DNA of 64,000 bases from JAJEFO01 sp965221845 (GTDB taxonomy: Bacteria > Pseudomonadota > Alphaproteobacteria > Rhodobacterales > Rhodobacteraceae). The position numbers and the translations under genes were made by a program. This document shows positions 27,646 to 36,735 of the stretch, one piece after another; position 1 is the first letter of the stretch, and each line of letters starts with the position of its first letter. The stretch lies in assembly GCA_965221845.1 (NCBI GenBank), contig OZ244919.1:3968001-4032000 (forward strand). The letters run 5' to 3'. The notes beneath the pieces were generated by a model. The model was not told the origin of the DNA and did not search any database. It saw only the letters and a program-made list of their open reading frames with translations.

Positions 27646-28623
27646 ATGAAACACATGCTGATCGGAGCGCTGACTGCGGCCTCGACCCTGCTGGCCGCAC
27701 CTGCAGTCGCGGACACCAGGCTGGTCGTTGCGGGATCGGAAGCGGTCGATTCGCTGCTCGACCGAATGGCCGTCAAGTTCGGCGAGATCCTGAACGCGAA
27801 GGCGGGCGGCCTCTTCGACGTCAACCTGATCCGGGGACAGTCCCTGGGCAACGCGACCCAGGTGATGGAACAGCATCAGGCAGGATCAGTGGACGTGATG
27901 TACTCTCGCCCCGACTGGTTCACCTCGAACGTGCAGGACTTCCAGGTCCTGAGCTGGGGCTTCACGTTCCGCGACCGCGAACACATGCAGGCTTTCCTGG
28001 AAAGCGACATCTTCGGCGGCATGAACCAGCAAGTCGTCGACAAGATGGGCGTGCGCATCCTGTCGGTCGCCGTCGACCAGCCCCGCATCCTCTACACGCG
28101 CGAGCCCGTGTCGAGCGTGGACGACGTGCAGGGCATGAAGATGCGCGTTCCCGGGATCAAGGCCTACCTGAAGCTGTGGGAGACCATTGGCACCGTGCCG
28201 ACGCAGGTTGCCTGGGCGGAGGCGTTCCTGGCGCTCAAGACCGGCGCGGTCGACGGAGCCGAGGCGGACGCATCAGGCGCGTACAGCCAGAAATTCCATG
28301 TTGCCGCCCGGAACATCACGCTCACCAACCATCTGATGTCCTCGGCGCACATCTCGGTCAACGAGGCCAGGTGGAACAGCCTGACCCCTGAGCAGCAGCA
28401 GGCGTTGCAGGCCGCCGCCACGGAAGCAGTGAACTGGATGTCCGAGACGGCACTGGTCGACAGCATGGCGACGCTCGACAAGATGGTGGCCGAAGGCGCC
28501 ACGGTTTCGGAAATCGACAACCGCCCCTTTTCGGAAAAGGCCCGCGCCGGCGTGACGGAAATGGAAGTTGAAGGGTTGTGGAGCCCCGGTCTCTGGCAGA
28601 GGATCCGGGACCTCGAGAGCTGA
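27646..28623 (+). CDS. dctP: TRAP transporter substrate-binding protein (second system)
   Basis: A 325-aa periplasmic binding protein. Signal peptide MKHMLIGALTAASTLLAAPAVA, then the DctP fold with GQSLGNATQVMEQHQAGSVD and the ligand-binding arginine region GMKMRVPGIKAYLKLWETIG (Arg near 167). AAGGAG is placed correctly before the ATG. It follows the interrupted SDR and precedes the two permease genes, so it should bring in the sugar acid used by this locus. It is distinct in sequence from the DctP at 5938-6909. Confidence 0.9.
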   Translation: MKHMLIGALTAASTLLAAPAVADTRLVVAGSEAVDSLLDRMAVKFGEILNAKAGGLFDVNLIRGQSLGNATQVMEQHQAGSVDVMYSRPDWFTSNVQDFQVLSWGFTFRDREHMQAFLESDIFGGMNQQVVDKMGVRILSVAVDQPRILYTREPVSSVDDVQGMKMRVPGIKAYLKLWETIGTVPTQVAWAEAFLALKTGAVDGAEADASGAYSQKFHVAARNITLTNHLMSSAHISVNEARWNSLTPEQQQALQAAATEAVNWMSETALVDSMATLDKMVAEGATVSEIDNRPFSEKARAGVTEMEVEGLWSPGLWQRIRDLES

Positions 28624-28683
28624 CGGCGAACCGGGGCCGGCCAGTCCGGCCCCGGCTTCCCCTGGAAGGGGCGACGGCGACGC

Positions 28684-29220
28684 ATGTTCGCGTTTCTGAG
28701 AAGCGCGCTGAGATGGATCGGGCGGATCGAGCTGGTCCTGGCATCGGCGATCTTGACGGGCATCGTGCTGATGATCCTGGTCCAGGTCCTGCTGAATGCC
28801 GGGCGGGGCAACCCGATTGCCTGGGAGCAGGAAGGAGGCGCCTACGCGCTGGTCTGGCTCACGTTCCTGGGGGCGTCGGTCGGCCTGAAGCAAATGCGCC
28901 ACGTGACGGTCGTGTCTTTCGTGGGCCGCCTGCCGCCAAGGGCGCGCAATGCCGTTCGGGCCCTTGTCTTTGCCGGGATCATCTGGACACTTCTCGCATT
29001 GCTGCGCGAACTTGGCCCGATCATGGAAATCGAGGCGCGCTCGACCACGATCGCGCTGCCCGTCGACCTGCCGCGCTCCTATTTCTTTTCGGTGCCCCTG
29101 ATCCTCGCCAGCAGCCTGATGCTGCTCACCGCGCTTCTCTATTTCCTGGAAGCCGTTGCCGGAGCCGTTCTTGGCGGTCGCGACGCGCGGCCTGAGCGCG
29201 AGCGCCGGATCATGGAATAG
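28684..29220 (+). CDS. dctQ: TRAP transporter small permease (second system)
   Basis: A 178-aa protein with four predicted membrane helices. Typical DctQ sequence includes WEQEGGAYALVWLTFLGASVGLKQMRHV and the second-half PRSYFFSVPLILASSLML. It has a short cytosolic basic tail (GGRDARPERERRIME). It lies 60 bp after dctP and 5 bp before the large permease gene. Confidence 0.88.
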   Translation: MFAFLRSALRWIGRIELVLASAILTGIVLMILVQVLLNAGRGNPIAWEQEGGAYALVWLTFLGASVGLKQMRHVTVVSFVGRLPPRARNAVRALVFAGIIWTLLALLRELGPIMEIEARSTTIALPVDLPRSYFFSVPLILASSLMLLTALLYFLEAVAGAVLGGRDARPERERRIME

Positions 29221-29225
29221 CGACA

Positions 29226-30509
29226 ATGCCATGGCTCCTCCTCGTCATCCTCGCGGCGCTTGTGCTGCTGGAGATGCCGATCGCCTTCGCTCTTCCGGCC
29301 TCGGCGCTGGCCTATATTCTCATCGTCGACACCGTCCCGCCAATGCTCGTCGTGCAGCGGGTGGCGTCCGGGCTGGAGAGCTACGTGCTGCTGGCCATCC
29401 CGCTTTTCATACTGGCAGGCAACCTGTTCAACTCGGCTGGCATCGCCGCCCGGATCTTTGATTTCGCCACGGCCCTGGTCGGCCACGTCCGGGGATCGCT
29501 GGGTCACGTGAACATCGTGGCGAGCGTGATCTTTTCGGGCATGTCAGGCGTGGCGCAGGCCGATGCGGCGGGGCTGGGCGCCGTCGAGGTGCGCGAGATG
29601 AAGCGTCGCGGCTTCAGCGCCGAGTTCAGTGCGGCGATCACGGCCGTGTCCTCGATCATCGGCCCGATCATCCCTCCGTCGGGCATCATGATAATCTATG
29701 CCGTGCTGGCCAACGTTTCGGTGCCCGACCTGTTCCTGGCGGGCATCGTGCCGGGCGTCCTGATGTCGCTGGCGCTGATGGCCATGGTCTACTGGCTGGC
29801 AAGCAGCGGGCGCATCGAGGCCCCCGTGCTGCCGCGGCAGAGCGCCCGCGGCGTCGCGCTCGCCTTCTGGCGGGCGTTGCCGGCGCTGATGGCCCCCGTG
29901 TTCCTGATCGGCGGGATCCTCACCGGCCTTGCCACGCCGACGCAGCTTGGCGCGGTGACGGCAGCCTATGCCGTCTTGCTCGGCTTTGCCACTCGGGAGC
30001 TGACGCTGGCCCGGTTGTGGCTCTCGGTCCGCGAAACCGTTGCCACCTGTGGCGTCCTGGTCTTCATCATCGCGGCAGCGACGCCTTTCAGCGCCATCCT
30101 CGCGATCGAAGGCGTGCCCGGCCGGCTGGCCGGGCTCCTGCTGTCGATCAGCGACAACCCGTTGATCGTCCTTCTGGTCGTGAACGTCGCGCTCCTGACA
30201 TTCGGGTGCGTGATGGACACCACCGCCATCCTGCTCGTCGCCGTGCCCGTCCTGGTGCCGGTGATGCAGCTGATGGGCGTGGACCCGGTGCACTTTGGGC
30301 TCGTGATGGTGGTCAACCTGCTGATCGGAACCCTCACGCCACCGTTCGGCATACTGCTCTTCGTTATGACCGAGGTGGCGAAGGTCGAATACCGGGCCCT
30401 GCTGCGCCAGGTCGTGCCGTTCTACATTCCGTTGTTCCTGTTCCTGATCGTCATCACCTATTGGCCCGCCCTGTCGCTTGCGCTGCCGGACTACGTGTTT
30501 GGCCGATGA
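29226..30509 (+). CDS. dctM: TRAP transporter large permease (second system)
   Basis: A 427-aa DctM-family membrane protein with roughly 12 helices. Characteristic segments are LLAIPLFILAGNLFNSAGIA, FSGMSGVAQADAAGLG, GPIIPPSGIMIIYA, and the symmetric second-half GTLTPPFGILLFVMTEV. It forms the sodium-coupled channel with the small permease. It ends the operon that starts with the SDR at 24000. There is no partner gene directly after it. Confidence 0.92.
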   Translation: MPWLLLVILAALVLLEMPIAFALPASALAYILIVDTVPPMLVVQRVASGLESYVLLAIPLFILAGNLFNSAGIAARIFDFATALVGHVRGSLGHVNIVASVIFSGMSGVAQADAAGLGAVEVREMKRRGFSAEFSAAITAVSSIIGPIIPPSGIMIIYAVLANVSVPDLFLAGIVPGVLMSLALMAMVYWLASSGRIEAPVLPRQSARGVALAFWRALPALMAPVFLIGGILTGLATPTQLGAVTAAYAVLLGFATRELTLARLWLSVRETVATCGVLVFIIAAATPFSAILAIEGVPGRLAGLLLSISDNPLIVLLVVNVALLTFGCVMDTTAILLVAVPVLVPVMQLMGVDPVHFGLVMVVNLLIGTLTPPFGILLFVMTEVAKVEYRALLRQVVPFYIPLFLFLIVITYWPALSLALPDYVFGR

Positions 30510-30781
30510 CTGCCGCCCGCTCCGAAGGCAGGGGCCTTGCAGCGCGCCGAGGGCAAGGACGGAAAGGAGCGAATGCATGCAGACGTGGGTGGCTGCACGC
30601 GCGGACCGGGCCCGCGCAAGGGGAAGGCCGGGCCGACGGAATGGCGAATTTGCCCAGGGCCTGTCCATTTGCGTCCCGTCCGCGGCAGGGACGCTTCGCT
30701 GGCTGCCTGATTTTGCGGCGGCCGCAAGTGATGGGTTCGCTGCATCCACGCTTTCACGGGAAAATTGGCGCGCGGCGCACG

Positions 30782-31191
30782 TCATGCGGTTCGCGGCGGC
30801 TCCATGTCGAACGGCGGAATGCCCATCGCGCGCGCGACGTCGTTCATCCGGCGGTCGTGGCTCGCGAGCGCGACCCCCTGTCCGTGCCCGGCGAGATGGG
30901 CGCAGGGCGCGAGATGCAGGGCGCGGAGGGTGCGCGGCGCGACGGGGCCGGGAAAGGAGTCCAGCGCGCGCGCCAGCACCGACGGGAAAGCTCCAGCATC
31001 GCGATCCGGCCCGTCAGCCACCGCGCCGCCTCGCCGTGGGACACCGCAAGTCCTCGAGCGCGCAGCGGGATCCAAATCTCGTATTCCAGCATCCGGCTGG
31101 AAATCAGCGCCCCTTCCCAGAGCGAGCCGGGAGGCTGGCGGTCCTCGGCAAGAAGATGAGAGAGCGCGACGGACGTGTCGACGTATGTCAC
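30782..31191 (-). pseudogene. vapC: VapC-type PIN-domain toxin with a frameshift
   Basis: The start MTYVDTSVALSHLLAEDR (GTG at 31189-31191) has the first PIN aspartate, followed by LWEGALISSRMLEYE. Near 31,010 the frame changes after IAMLELS. The C-terminal half continues in another frame with VLARALDSFPG, RTLRALHLA (the usual DALHLA aspartate replaced by Arg) and ALASHDRRMNDVARAMGI. PIN toxins are ribonucleases needing three or four acidic residues. The frameshift, and the apparent loss of one acidic residue, imply loss of function. Its GTG overlaps the vapB stop. Confidence 0.75.
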
Positions 31192-31481
31192 CGGTCGCTC
31201 CGGCTCACGTCCAGGTCGGCCAGAACCTCGCCCAGCGTGGCGACGGGCGGCGGCTTGGGCGGCGGTCCGGAGGCCGCAAGCCTCGGCGGCGTCAGCGCGC
31301 CGGACCGGACGGCTTCCGCCAGGAAGGCGTCGGCGGGGAACGGGCTCCGGGTTTCCCGGAGCGGGCCGAGCTCCGCCACCACCCGGTCCCGGTCGGTGAC
31401 CAGGACGGTCTCGCCGGACGCCGCGAGCCGGACGTATTCACTCAGCCTGCTGTTCAGGACCTTGATTCCGACCGATCTCAT
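31188..31481 (-). CDS. vapB: VapB/Phd-type antitoxin
   Basis: A 97-aa protein beginning MRSVGIKVLNSRLSEYVRLAASG and followed by ETVLVTDRDRVVAELGP, the Phd/YefM-type DNA-binding fold. A proline-rich, probably disordered C-terminal segment (ASGPPPKPPPV) would wrap the toxin. In such systems the antitoxin binds its own promoter and neutralises VapC. The toxin partner is frameshifted here. The ATG at 31479-31481 lies 9 bases from a perfect hairpin that may be its operator. Confidence 0.8.
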   Translation of the reverse strand: MRSVGIKVLNSRLSEYVRLAASGETVLVTDRDRVVAELGPLRETRSPFPADAFLAEAVRSGALTPPRLAASGPPPKPPPVATLGEVLADLDVSRSDR

Positions 31482-31490
31482 GCCCACAAA

Positions 31491-31510
31491 GGTGGCGACC
31501 CGTCGCCACC
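31491..31510. promoter_or_regulatory. perfect palindrome upstream of vapB, candidate operator
   Basis: GGTGGCGA (31491-31498) and TCGCCACC (31503-31510) are exact complements with a 4-base spacer. They lie immediately before the vapB start, where antitoxins of this class normally bind to repress the operon. The role is inferred from position. Confidence 0.45.
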
Positions 31511-32549
31511 GGGTGCATCCCAAATTTGTTGACCGCCATGATTCGCTGGCGCTGCCGCACCATCGTTCCATCAAGAAAACAAGGCTGTCAGACATTCTCG
31601 AACAGCGGGCAAGCTGGACCATTGGGGCTCGATCAGCCAATCCGGGCCACACCCGTCGCCACCCTGTCAACGGGGTTCGCTCCCAATGGGTGCAGCCCAT
31701 TGCATGGCGCCCGACGAATCGCCGGATGACCGTCAGCCAGTACCAGGGCGCATTTCGTCGAATGTTGCGTACGCTTCGTGGCTTCTTTCAGGCGAAAGCC
31801 ATGCTTCAGCGGCCTTCGGCCGTTTCCCGGGCGGTGCGATCCGCTCTCCGGATGTGGCGGGTATGACCCCTGGCGGGGCACGCGCCTTCGCGCAGGCATG
31901 CGCGCGGGAGTTCGAGGGCATGTCCGCAGCCCGCGGCAAGGGCGCGCGCGGACGCTTCGGCATTACGGGTGCGAGCGATGCTCCATGTCCTTCAGTCATT
32001 GCCTGGCATCGCGCCATGCGCAGGCGAGGTGTCGGGCCTTGAATGTCCAAGGCGTTGCGCGGTTTGCGACGGACACCTGGTCCTGGCTGCGCCTTCAGCC
32101 TGTCCGGTCGGGTCCGATTTTTCGGCTTCCGGAACCGCGGGATTGCCGTGACCGGACACGAATCGACCCGGCCCTCCCGGACCGGGATCCCGTGACTGCG
32201 CGCCCTTGGGGACGGTCGGCGAGCCGGGCCGCAAAGCGGGATGGCGCTCCGCCATTCGCGCACGTGCCTTGAGCCGGGCTCCGCGCGGACGTAAGGTGCG
32301 GGCAAGGGCGCGTCCGGATCCCGCACACGGCAGGCGCATCGGAGGAACGGCCTCATGTCACCTGTTGCCATCGGCAGCATGTCCGCCCCGCGTTGCGGCA
32401 TGGGTTTTCGGGCCCGTGTCCGGTGCCGGTCCTTCTGCGCGGCGTTGAACGCCCCGACGGCCGGCGAAGCCGGTTCGGGCGCGGCGGCTCGTACGTGATG
32501 GGCACGCACGCGGTCTTTCCGGCGCACGGCGGCGCTCTCGCCCGATGCG
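31511..32549. other. long intergenic stretch, no gene supported
   Basis: About 1 kb separates vapB from the DUF5333-type gene. Open frames on both strands lack motifs and start sites. GGTGGCGA/TCGCCACC-like pieces recur (CGTCGCCACC near 31,650), hinting at local duplication of the vapB upstream region. In related bacteria nuoF and other complex I genes would be expected here; none is recognisable, so this may be a scar from rearrangement of the nuo operon. Confidence 0.4.
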
Positions 32550-32969
32550 ATGCCTGAGCGAACTGGAAGAGCGCTGCACATGATGGCGATGTGCCTTCTG
32601 GCCGGCGCCGCTGGCGCATCGGCGGCGCGCCCGCCGCTGCATGAGAATCCGCCCGTCGTGAGCGCGTTCTACGCCATCGGCCTGGCGGACGAGGTGCGCA
32701 GGAACTGCGACGCGATCGACGCCCGGATGCTCCGGGCATGGAGATTCCTGAACGCGATCGAGCGCCATGCCCGGGATTCCGGATACTCGGAGGCGGAGAT
32801 CGACGAATTCGTCAGGAACAGGGCGGCCAAGGAGAGGCTGCGGGCGAGAATCCGCGCCGACCTGGCGGAGCGGGGTGCGACGCCAAAGACGCCGGATGGC
32901 TATTGCGCTGTGGGCCGCGAGGAAATAGCCAAGGACAGCGTCGCGGGGCGGCTTCTGCGCGCCAAGTGA
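32550..32969 (+). CDS. DUF5333-type exported protein of the nuo operon
   Basis: A 139-aa protein with an N-terminal export signal (MPERTGRALHMMAMCLLAGAAGASAA) and a helical mature part: FYAIGLADEVRRNCDAIDARM, DSGYSEAEIDEFVRNRAAKER and C-terminal GYCAVGREEIAKDSVAGRLLR. The two conserved cysteines probably form a disulfide. I recall such a protein (DUF5333) inside the nuo operon of Rhodobacterales next to nuoG; its role is unknown. A second possible start at 32580 (129 aa) has the better ribosome binding site (GGAAGAG) but a poorer signal. It precedes nuoG by 44 bp. Confidence 0.7.
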   Translation: MPERTGRALHMMAMCLLAGAAGASAARPPLHENPPVVSAFYAIGLADEVRRNCDAIDARMLRAWRFLNAIERHARDSGYSEAEIDEFVRNRAAKERLRARIRADLAERGATPKTPDGYCAVGREEIAKDSVAGRLLRAK

Positions 32970-33013
32970 CGCCTGCCGGTCGCGGGCGGGGGAACCCTGA
33001 GGAGCCGGAGCGC

Positions 33014-35047
33014 ATGTCCGAACCCAGAACGCTCGTCATCGACGGCGCCGAGATCCAGGCCGACCCGGACCTGACGGTCATCCAGGCCTGCGAGCAGGCC
33101 GGGATCGAGATCCCGCGCTTCTGCTACCACGAGCGGCTCTCGATCGCCGGAAACTGCCGGATGTGCCTCGTCGAGGTCGTCGGCGGACCGCCGAAGCCGG
33201 CGGCGTCCTGCGCGATGCAGGTCCGCGACCTGCGGCCGGGACCCGAAGGGCGGCCCCCCGCAGTGCGGACGAACAGCCCGATGGTGAAGGAGGCCCGCGA
33301 GGGCGTCATGGAGTTCCTGCTGATCAACCATCCCCTCGACTGCCCGATCTGCGACCAGGGCGGCGAGTGCGACCTGCAGGACCAGGCGATGGCCTACGGA
33401 GTCGACTTCTCGCGCTTCCGCGAGCCGAAGCGCGCGGTCCAGGACATTGACCTTGGACCGCTGGTCGGCACGGCCATGACCCGCTGCATCTCCTGCACGC
33501 GCTGCGTCCGCTTCATAACGGAAGTGGCGGGCGTGCCGGAGCTGGGGCAGACCGGGCGTGGCGAGGACGCGGAGATCACGAGCTATCTCGGCCGGACGCT
33601 CGACAGCGAGCTGCAGGGGAACATCGTCGACCTTTGCCCGGTGGGCGCACTGACCAGCAAGCCCTACGCCTTCACCGCGCGTCCCTGGGAGCTGGCCCGG
33701 ACGGAATCCGTTGACGTGATGGACGCGCTTGGATCCAGCATCCGCGTGGACGCCAAGGGGCGCGAGGTCATGCGGATCCTGCCCCGCAGCCATGACGGCG
33801 TGAACGAGGAATGGCTGTCCGACAGGTCGCGCCACGCATGGGACGGCCTGCGGCGGCAAAGGCTCGACAGGCCGTACCTGCGTCGCGGGGGCAGGCTCGT
33901 GCCGGCGGAATGGGACGAGGCGCTGGCCGCTGCCGCGGCGGCCCTCAAGGGAAAGGGCCGGGCGGCGGCCGGGCTCGTGGGCGACCTGGCCCCGGTGGAG
34001 GCGGCCTTTGCGCTGAAGGGGCTGCTCGAAGGGCAGGGCGGGGCGGTCGAGTGCCGGGTGGACGGCGCGGCGCTGCCTGCCGGCAACCGCTCCGCCTATG
34101 TCGGCACGGCGCGAATCGAGGACATCGACAGCGCCGAGGCCGTCATGCTGATCGGGGCGGACCCGCGCGCGGAGGCGCCGGTGCTGAACGCGCGCATCCG
34201 CAAGGCATGGACGCGCGGGGCGCGGATCGGCCTCGTGGGAAGGGCGGCGGACCTGACATACGGCTACGAGCATCTCGGCGCGGACCGCGACGCGGTTCGG
34301 AGGCTCCTGGACACTGATCCGGGCCGCGCGCGCGAAGGGGCGTCGGTCGTCATCGTCGGCATGGGCGCGCTGACGGGTCCGGGCGGGGCGCGCGTGCTCC
34401 GAGACGCCATGCGATATGCCGAGGCGGCCGGGTCGAGGTTCCTTGTCCTGCACACGGCAGCGTCGCGTGTCGGCGCCCTGGATGTCGGCGCCGTCGCCGA
34501 CGGCGGGGTGGACGCCGCTCTCAGGGACGCGTCGGTGGTGTTCAGTCTCGGGGCCGACGAAGCCGACGTTCCGGAAGGGCCGACCGTCATCTACCAGGGC
34601 AGTCACGGTGACCGGGGCGCGCACAGGGCCGACATCGTCCTGCCGGCGGCGGCCTGGACGGAGGAGGACGGCCTCTTCGTCAACACCGAGGGCCGTCCGC
34701 AGCTTGCCATGAAGGCCGGTTCGCCGCCGGGGGAGGCGAAGGCGAACTGGGCGGTCCTGCGTGCGCTGTCGGCCGAGCTCGGCGCGACGCTGCCTTACGA
34801 CACGCTTGCCGAACTGCGGCGGCGGCTTTTCGGGGAGGTGCCGCACCTGGCGGGAATCGACGAGGTGCCGGAGAATCCGTGGCGGATCCCGGAGGCCTGC
34901 GGCAGCGAGGGGGGGATGCGGGAGGCGTTCCGGCCGGCGGTCGCCGACCACTACCTTGCCAACCCGGTGCTGCGCGCCTCGCCCCTAATGGGCGACCTGC
35001 AGGCGCGGGCGCGCGCAAGGACGGGCGGAAGGCTGGCGGCCGAATAG
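33014..35047 (+). CDS. nuoG: NADH-quinone oxidoreductase subunit G
   Basis: A 677-aa peripheral-arm subunit of complex I. The N-terminal 2Fe-2S ferredoxin domain has CYHERLSIAGNCRMC; next are the His-Cys cluster HPLDCPICDQGGECDLQD and the 4Fe-4S site CISCTRCVRF with the distal CPVGAL. The remaining part is the molybdopterin-oxidoreductase-like domain, which carries no cofactor in complex I. It passes electrons from the NADH dehydrogenase module (NuoE/F, not in this window) to NuoI. ATG 33014 follows GGAGCCGGAG; an upstream open frame lacks homology. Confidence 0.95.
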   Translation: MSEPRTLVIDGAEIQADPDLTVIQACEQAGIEIPRFCYHERLSIAGNCRMCLVEVVGGPPKPAASCAMQVRDLRPGPEGRPPAVRTNSPMVKEAREGVMEFLLINHPLDCPICDQGGECDLQDQAMAYGVDFSRFREPKRAVQDIDLGPLVGTAMTRCISCTRCVRFITEVAGVPELGQTGRGEDAEITSYLGRTLDSELQGNIVDLCPVGALTSKPYAFTARPWELARTESVDVMDALGSSIRVDAKGREVMRILPRSHDGVNEEWLSDRSRHAWDGLRRQRLDRPYLRRGGRLVPAEWDEALAAAAAALKGKGRAAAGLVGDLAPVEAAFALKGLLEGQGGAVECRVDGAALPAGNRSAYVGTARIEDIDSAEAVMLIGADPRAEAPVLNARIRKAWTRGARIGLVGRAADLTYGYEHLGADRDAVRRLLDTDPGRAREGASVVIVGMGALTGPGGARVLRDAMRYAEAAGSRFLVLHTAASRVGALDVGAVADGGVDAALRDASVVFSLGADEADVPEGPTVIYQGSHGDRGAHRADIVLPAAAWTEEDGLFVNTEGRPQLAMKAGSPPGEAKANWAVLRALSAELGATLPYDTLAELRRRLFGEVPHLAGIDEVPENPWRIPEACGSEGGMREAFRPAVADHYLANPVLRASPLMGDLQARARARTGGRLAAE

Positions 35048-35144
35048 GGCGGCAGGCCGGCGCCGCAGGGGGCTGGCGTCCGCCGGCGAACAGGGATTAG
35101 AACGGCGCGGGGCAGGCACGCGGCGCTGGGAGACCGCATGGCAG

Positions 35145-36182
35145 ATGGCTGAGTTCCTGACGACACCGCTGGGCACGCTCGTCATCGTGGTCGTGCAGGT
35201 TCTTCTCGTCGTGGCGTTCGTGATGATCAGCCTGCTGTTCCTGGTGTACGGGGACAGGAAGATATGGGCCGCCGTGCAGATGCGGCGCGGTCCCAACGTG
35301 GTCGGGCCCTGGGGCCTGTTCCAGACCGTCGCGGACGCGCTGAAGTACGTCGTCAAGGAGCTCGTGATCCCCGCCGGCGCGGACCGGACCCTCTTCATTC
35401 TGGCGCCGCTCGTCTCCTTCGTCCTTGCGCTCATGGCATGGGCGGTGATCCCGTTCGGCGACACGTGGGTCGTGGCCGACCTGAACGTCGCGATCCTGTA
35501 CGTCTTCGCGGTGTCGTCTCTGGAAGTGTACGGCGTGATCATCGGCGGGTGGGCGTCGAACTCGAAGTATCCGTTTCTCGGCTCCCTGCGCTCGGCGGCG
35601 CAGATGATTTCCTACGAGGTCTCCATCGGCCTGATCATCATCGGCGTGATCCTGACCACCGGATCGATGAACCTGGGCGACATCGTCCGCGCCCAGGACG
35701 GAGGCCACGGGATCCTCGGCTGGTACTGGCTGGCGCACTTCCCCATGCTGGTCCTGTTCTTCGTCAGCGCCCTTGCGGAGACCAACCGCCCGCCCTTCGA
35801 CCTGCCGGAGGCGGAGTCCGAGCTCGTCGCCGGCTACCAGGTCGAGTACTCGTCCACGCCGTTCCTGCTGTTCACGGCAGGCGAGTACATCACGATCTTC
35901 CTGATGTGCGCGCTTGCGTCGCTGCTTTTCCTTGGCGGCTGGCTGAGTCCCGTCCCGTTCCTGCCTGACGGGCCGCCATGGATGATCGCCAAGATGGCCG
36001 CCGTCTTCTTCATGTTCGCGATGGTCAAGGCCATCGTTCCGCGCTACCGCCATGACCAGCTGATGCGGCTCGGCTGGAAGGTCTTCCTGCCCCTTTCGCT
36101 GGCCTGGGTGGTGATCGTCGCCTTCCTTGCCAGGTTCGAGGTCCTCGGCGGCGCATACGCCCGCTGGGCGGTGGCGGGCTGA
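35145..36182 (+). CDS. nuoH: NADH-quinone oxidoreductase subunit H
   Basis: A 345-aa membrane subunit with eight helices. Quinone-site sequences typical of NuoH/ND1 are present: YGDRKIWAAVQMRRGPNVVGPWGL, ERTSLP-like ETNRPPFDLPEAESELVAGY, and VEYSSTPFLLFTAGEYI. It links peripheral and membrane arms and forms much of the ubiquinone tunnel. A 97-bp gap separates it from nuoG. Confidence 0.96.
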   Translation: MAEFLTTPLGTLVIVVVQVLLVVAFVMISLLFLVYGDRKIWAAVQMRRGPNVVGPWGLFQTVADALKYVVKELVIPAGADRTLFILAPLVSFVLALMAWAVIPFGDTWVVADLNVAILYVFAVSSLEVYGVIIGGWASNSKYPFLGSLRSAAQMISYEVSIGLIIIGVILTTGSMNLGDIVRAQDGGHGILGWYWLAHFPMLVLFFVSALAETNRPPFDLPEAESELVAGYQVEYSSTPFLLFTAGEYITIFLMCALASLLFLGGWLSPVPFLPDGPPWMIAKMAAVFFMFAMVKAIVPRYRHDQLMRLGWKVFLPLSLAWVVIVAFLARFEVLGGAYARWAVAG

Positions 36183-36240
36183 TGGCGGGGATCCGGAGAG
36201 TCATGCCCGGACGGGGCGCGGGCGTAGCGGGAGTGTCCTG

Positions 36241-36735
36241 ATGGCGCAGATCGACTGGAACCGTGCGGGAAAGTACTTCCTGCTCTGGGACTTCATCAAG
36301 GGGTTCGGCCTGGGCATGAAGTACTTCGTTTCCGGCAAGGCCACGGTGAACTACCCTCACGAGAAGGGCCCGCTCTCGCCGCGCTTCCGCGGCGAGCACG
36401 CGTTGCGGCGCTATCCGAGCGGAGAGGAGCGGTGCATCGCCTGCAAGCTCTGCGAGGCCATCTGCCCGGCGCAGGCGATCACCATCGACGCCGAGCCGCG
36501 GGAGGACGGCAGCCGCCGCACCACGCGCTATGACATCGACATGACGAAGTGCATCTACTGCGGCTTCTGCCAGGAGGCCTGTCCCGTGGACGCCATCGTC
36601 GAGGGCCCGAACTTCGAGTTCGCCGCGGAGACGCGCGAAGAGCTCTTCTACACCAAGGAGAAGCTTCTCGAGAACGGCGACCGCTGGGAGGCCGAGATCG
36701 CCCGCAACCTCGAAATGGACGCGCCGTACCGATGA
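36241..36735 (+). CDS. nuoI: NADH-quinone oxidoreductase subunit I
   Basis: A 164-aa ferredoxin-like subunit with two 4Fe-4S motifs, CIACKLCEAICPAQAI and CIYCGFCQEACPVDAI, which hold clusters N6a and N6b. The N-terminal amphipathic stretch (FLLWDFIKGFGLGMKYF) anchors it to the membrane arm near NuoH, as in alphaproteobacterial and mitochondrial TYKY subunits. The stop overlaps the start of the next gene. Confidence 0.96.
   Translation: MAQIDWNRAGKYFLLWDFIKGFGLGMKYFVSGKATVNYPHEKGPLSPRFRGEHALRRYPSGEERCIACKLCEAICPAQAITIDAEPREDGSRRTTRYDIDMTKCIYCGFCQEACPVDAIVEGPNFEFAAETREELFYTKEKLLENGDRWEAEIARNLEMDAPYR

Noticed and set aside
31733..32581. Minus-strand open frame between vapB and the DUF5333 gene
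   Set aside because: No ribosome binding site, no motif, and Arg/Pro-rich composition. It also overlaps the DUF5333 start region.
32738..33013. Upstream extension of nuoG by 92 codons
   Set aside because: The extra residues overlap the DUF5333-type gene in another frame and have no complex I similarity. ATG 33014 begins exactly at the ferredoxin domain with a ribosome binding site before it.
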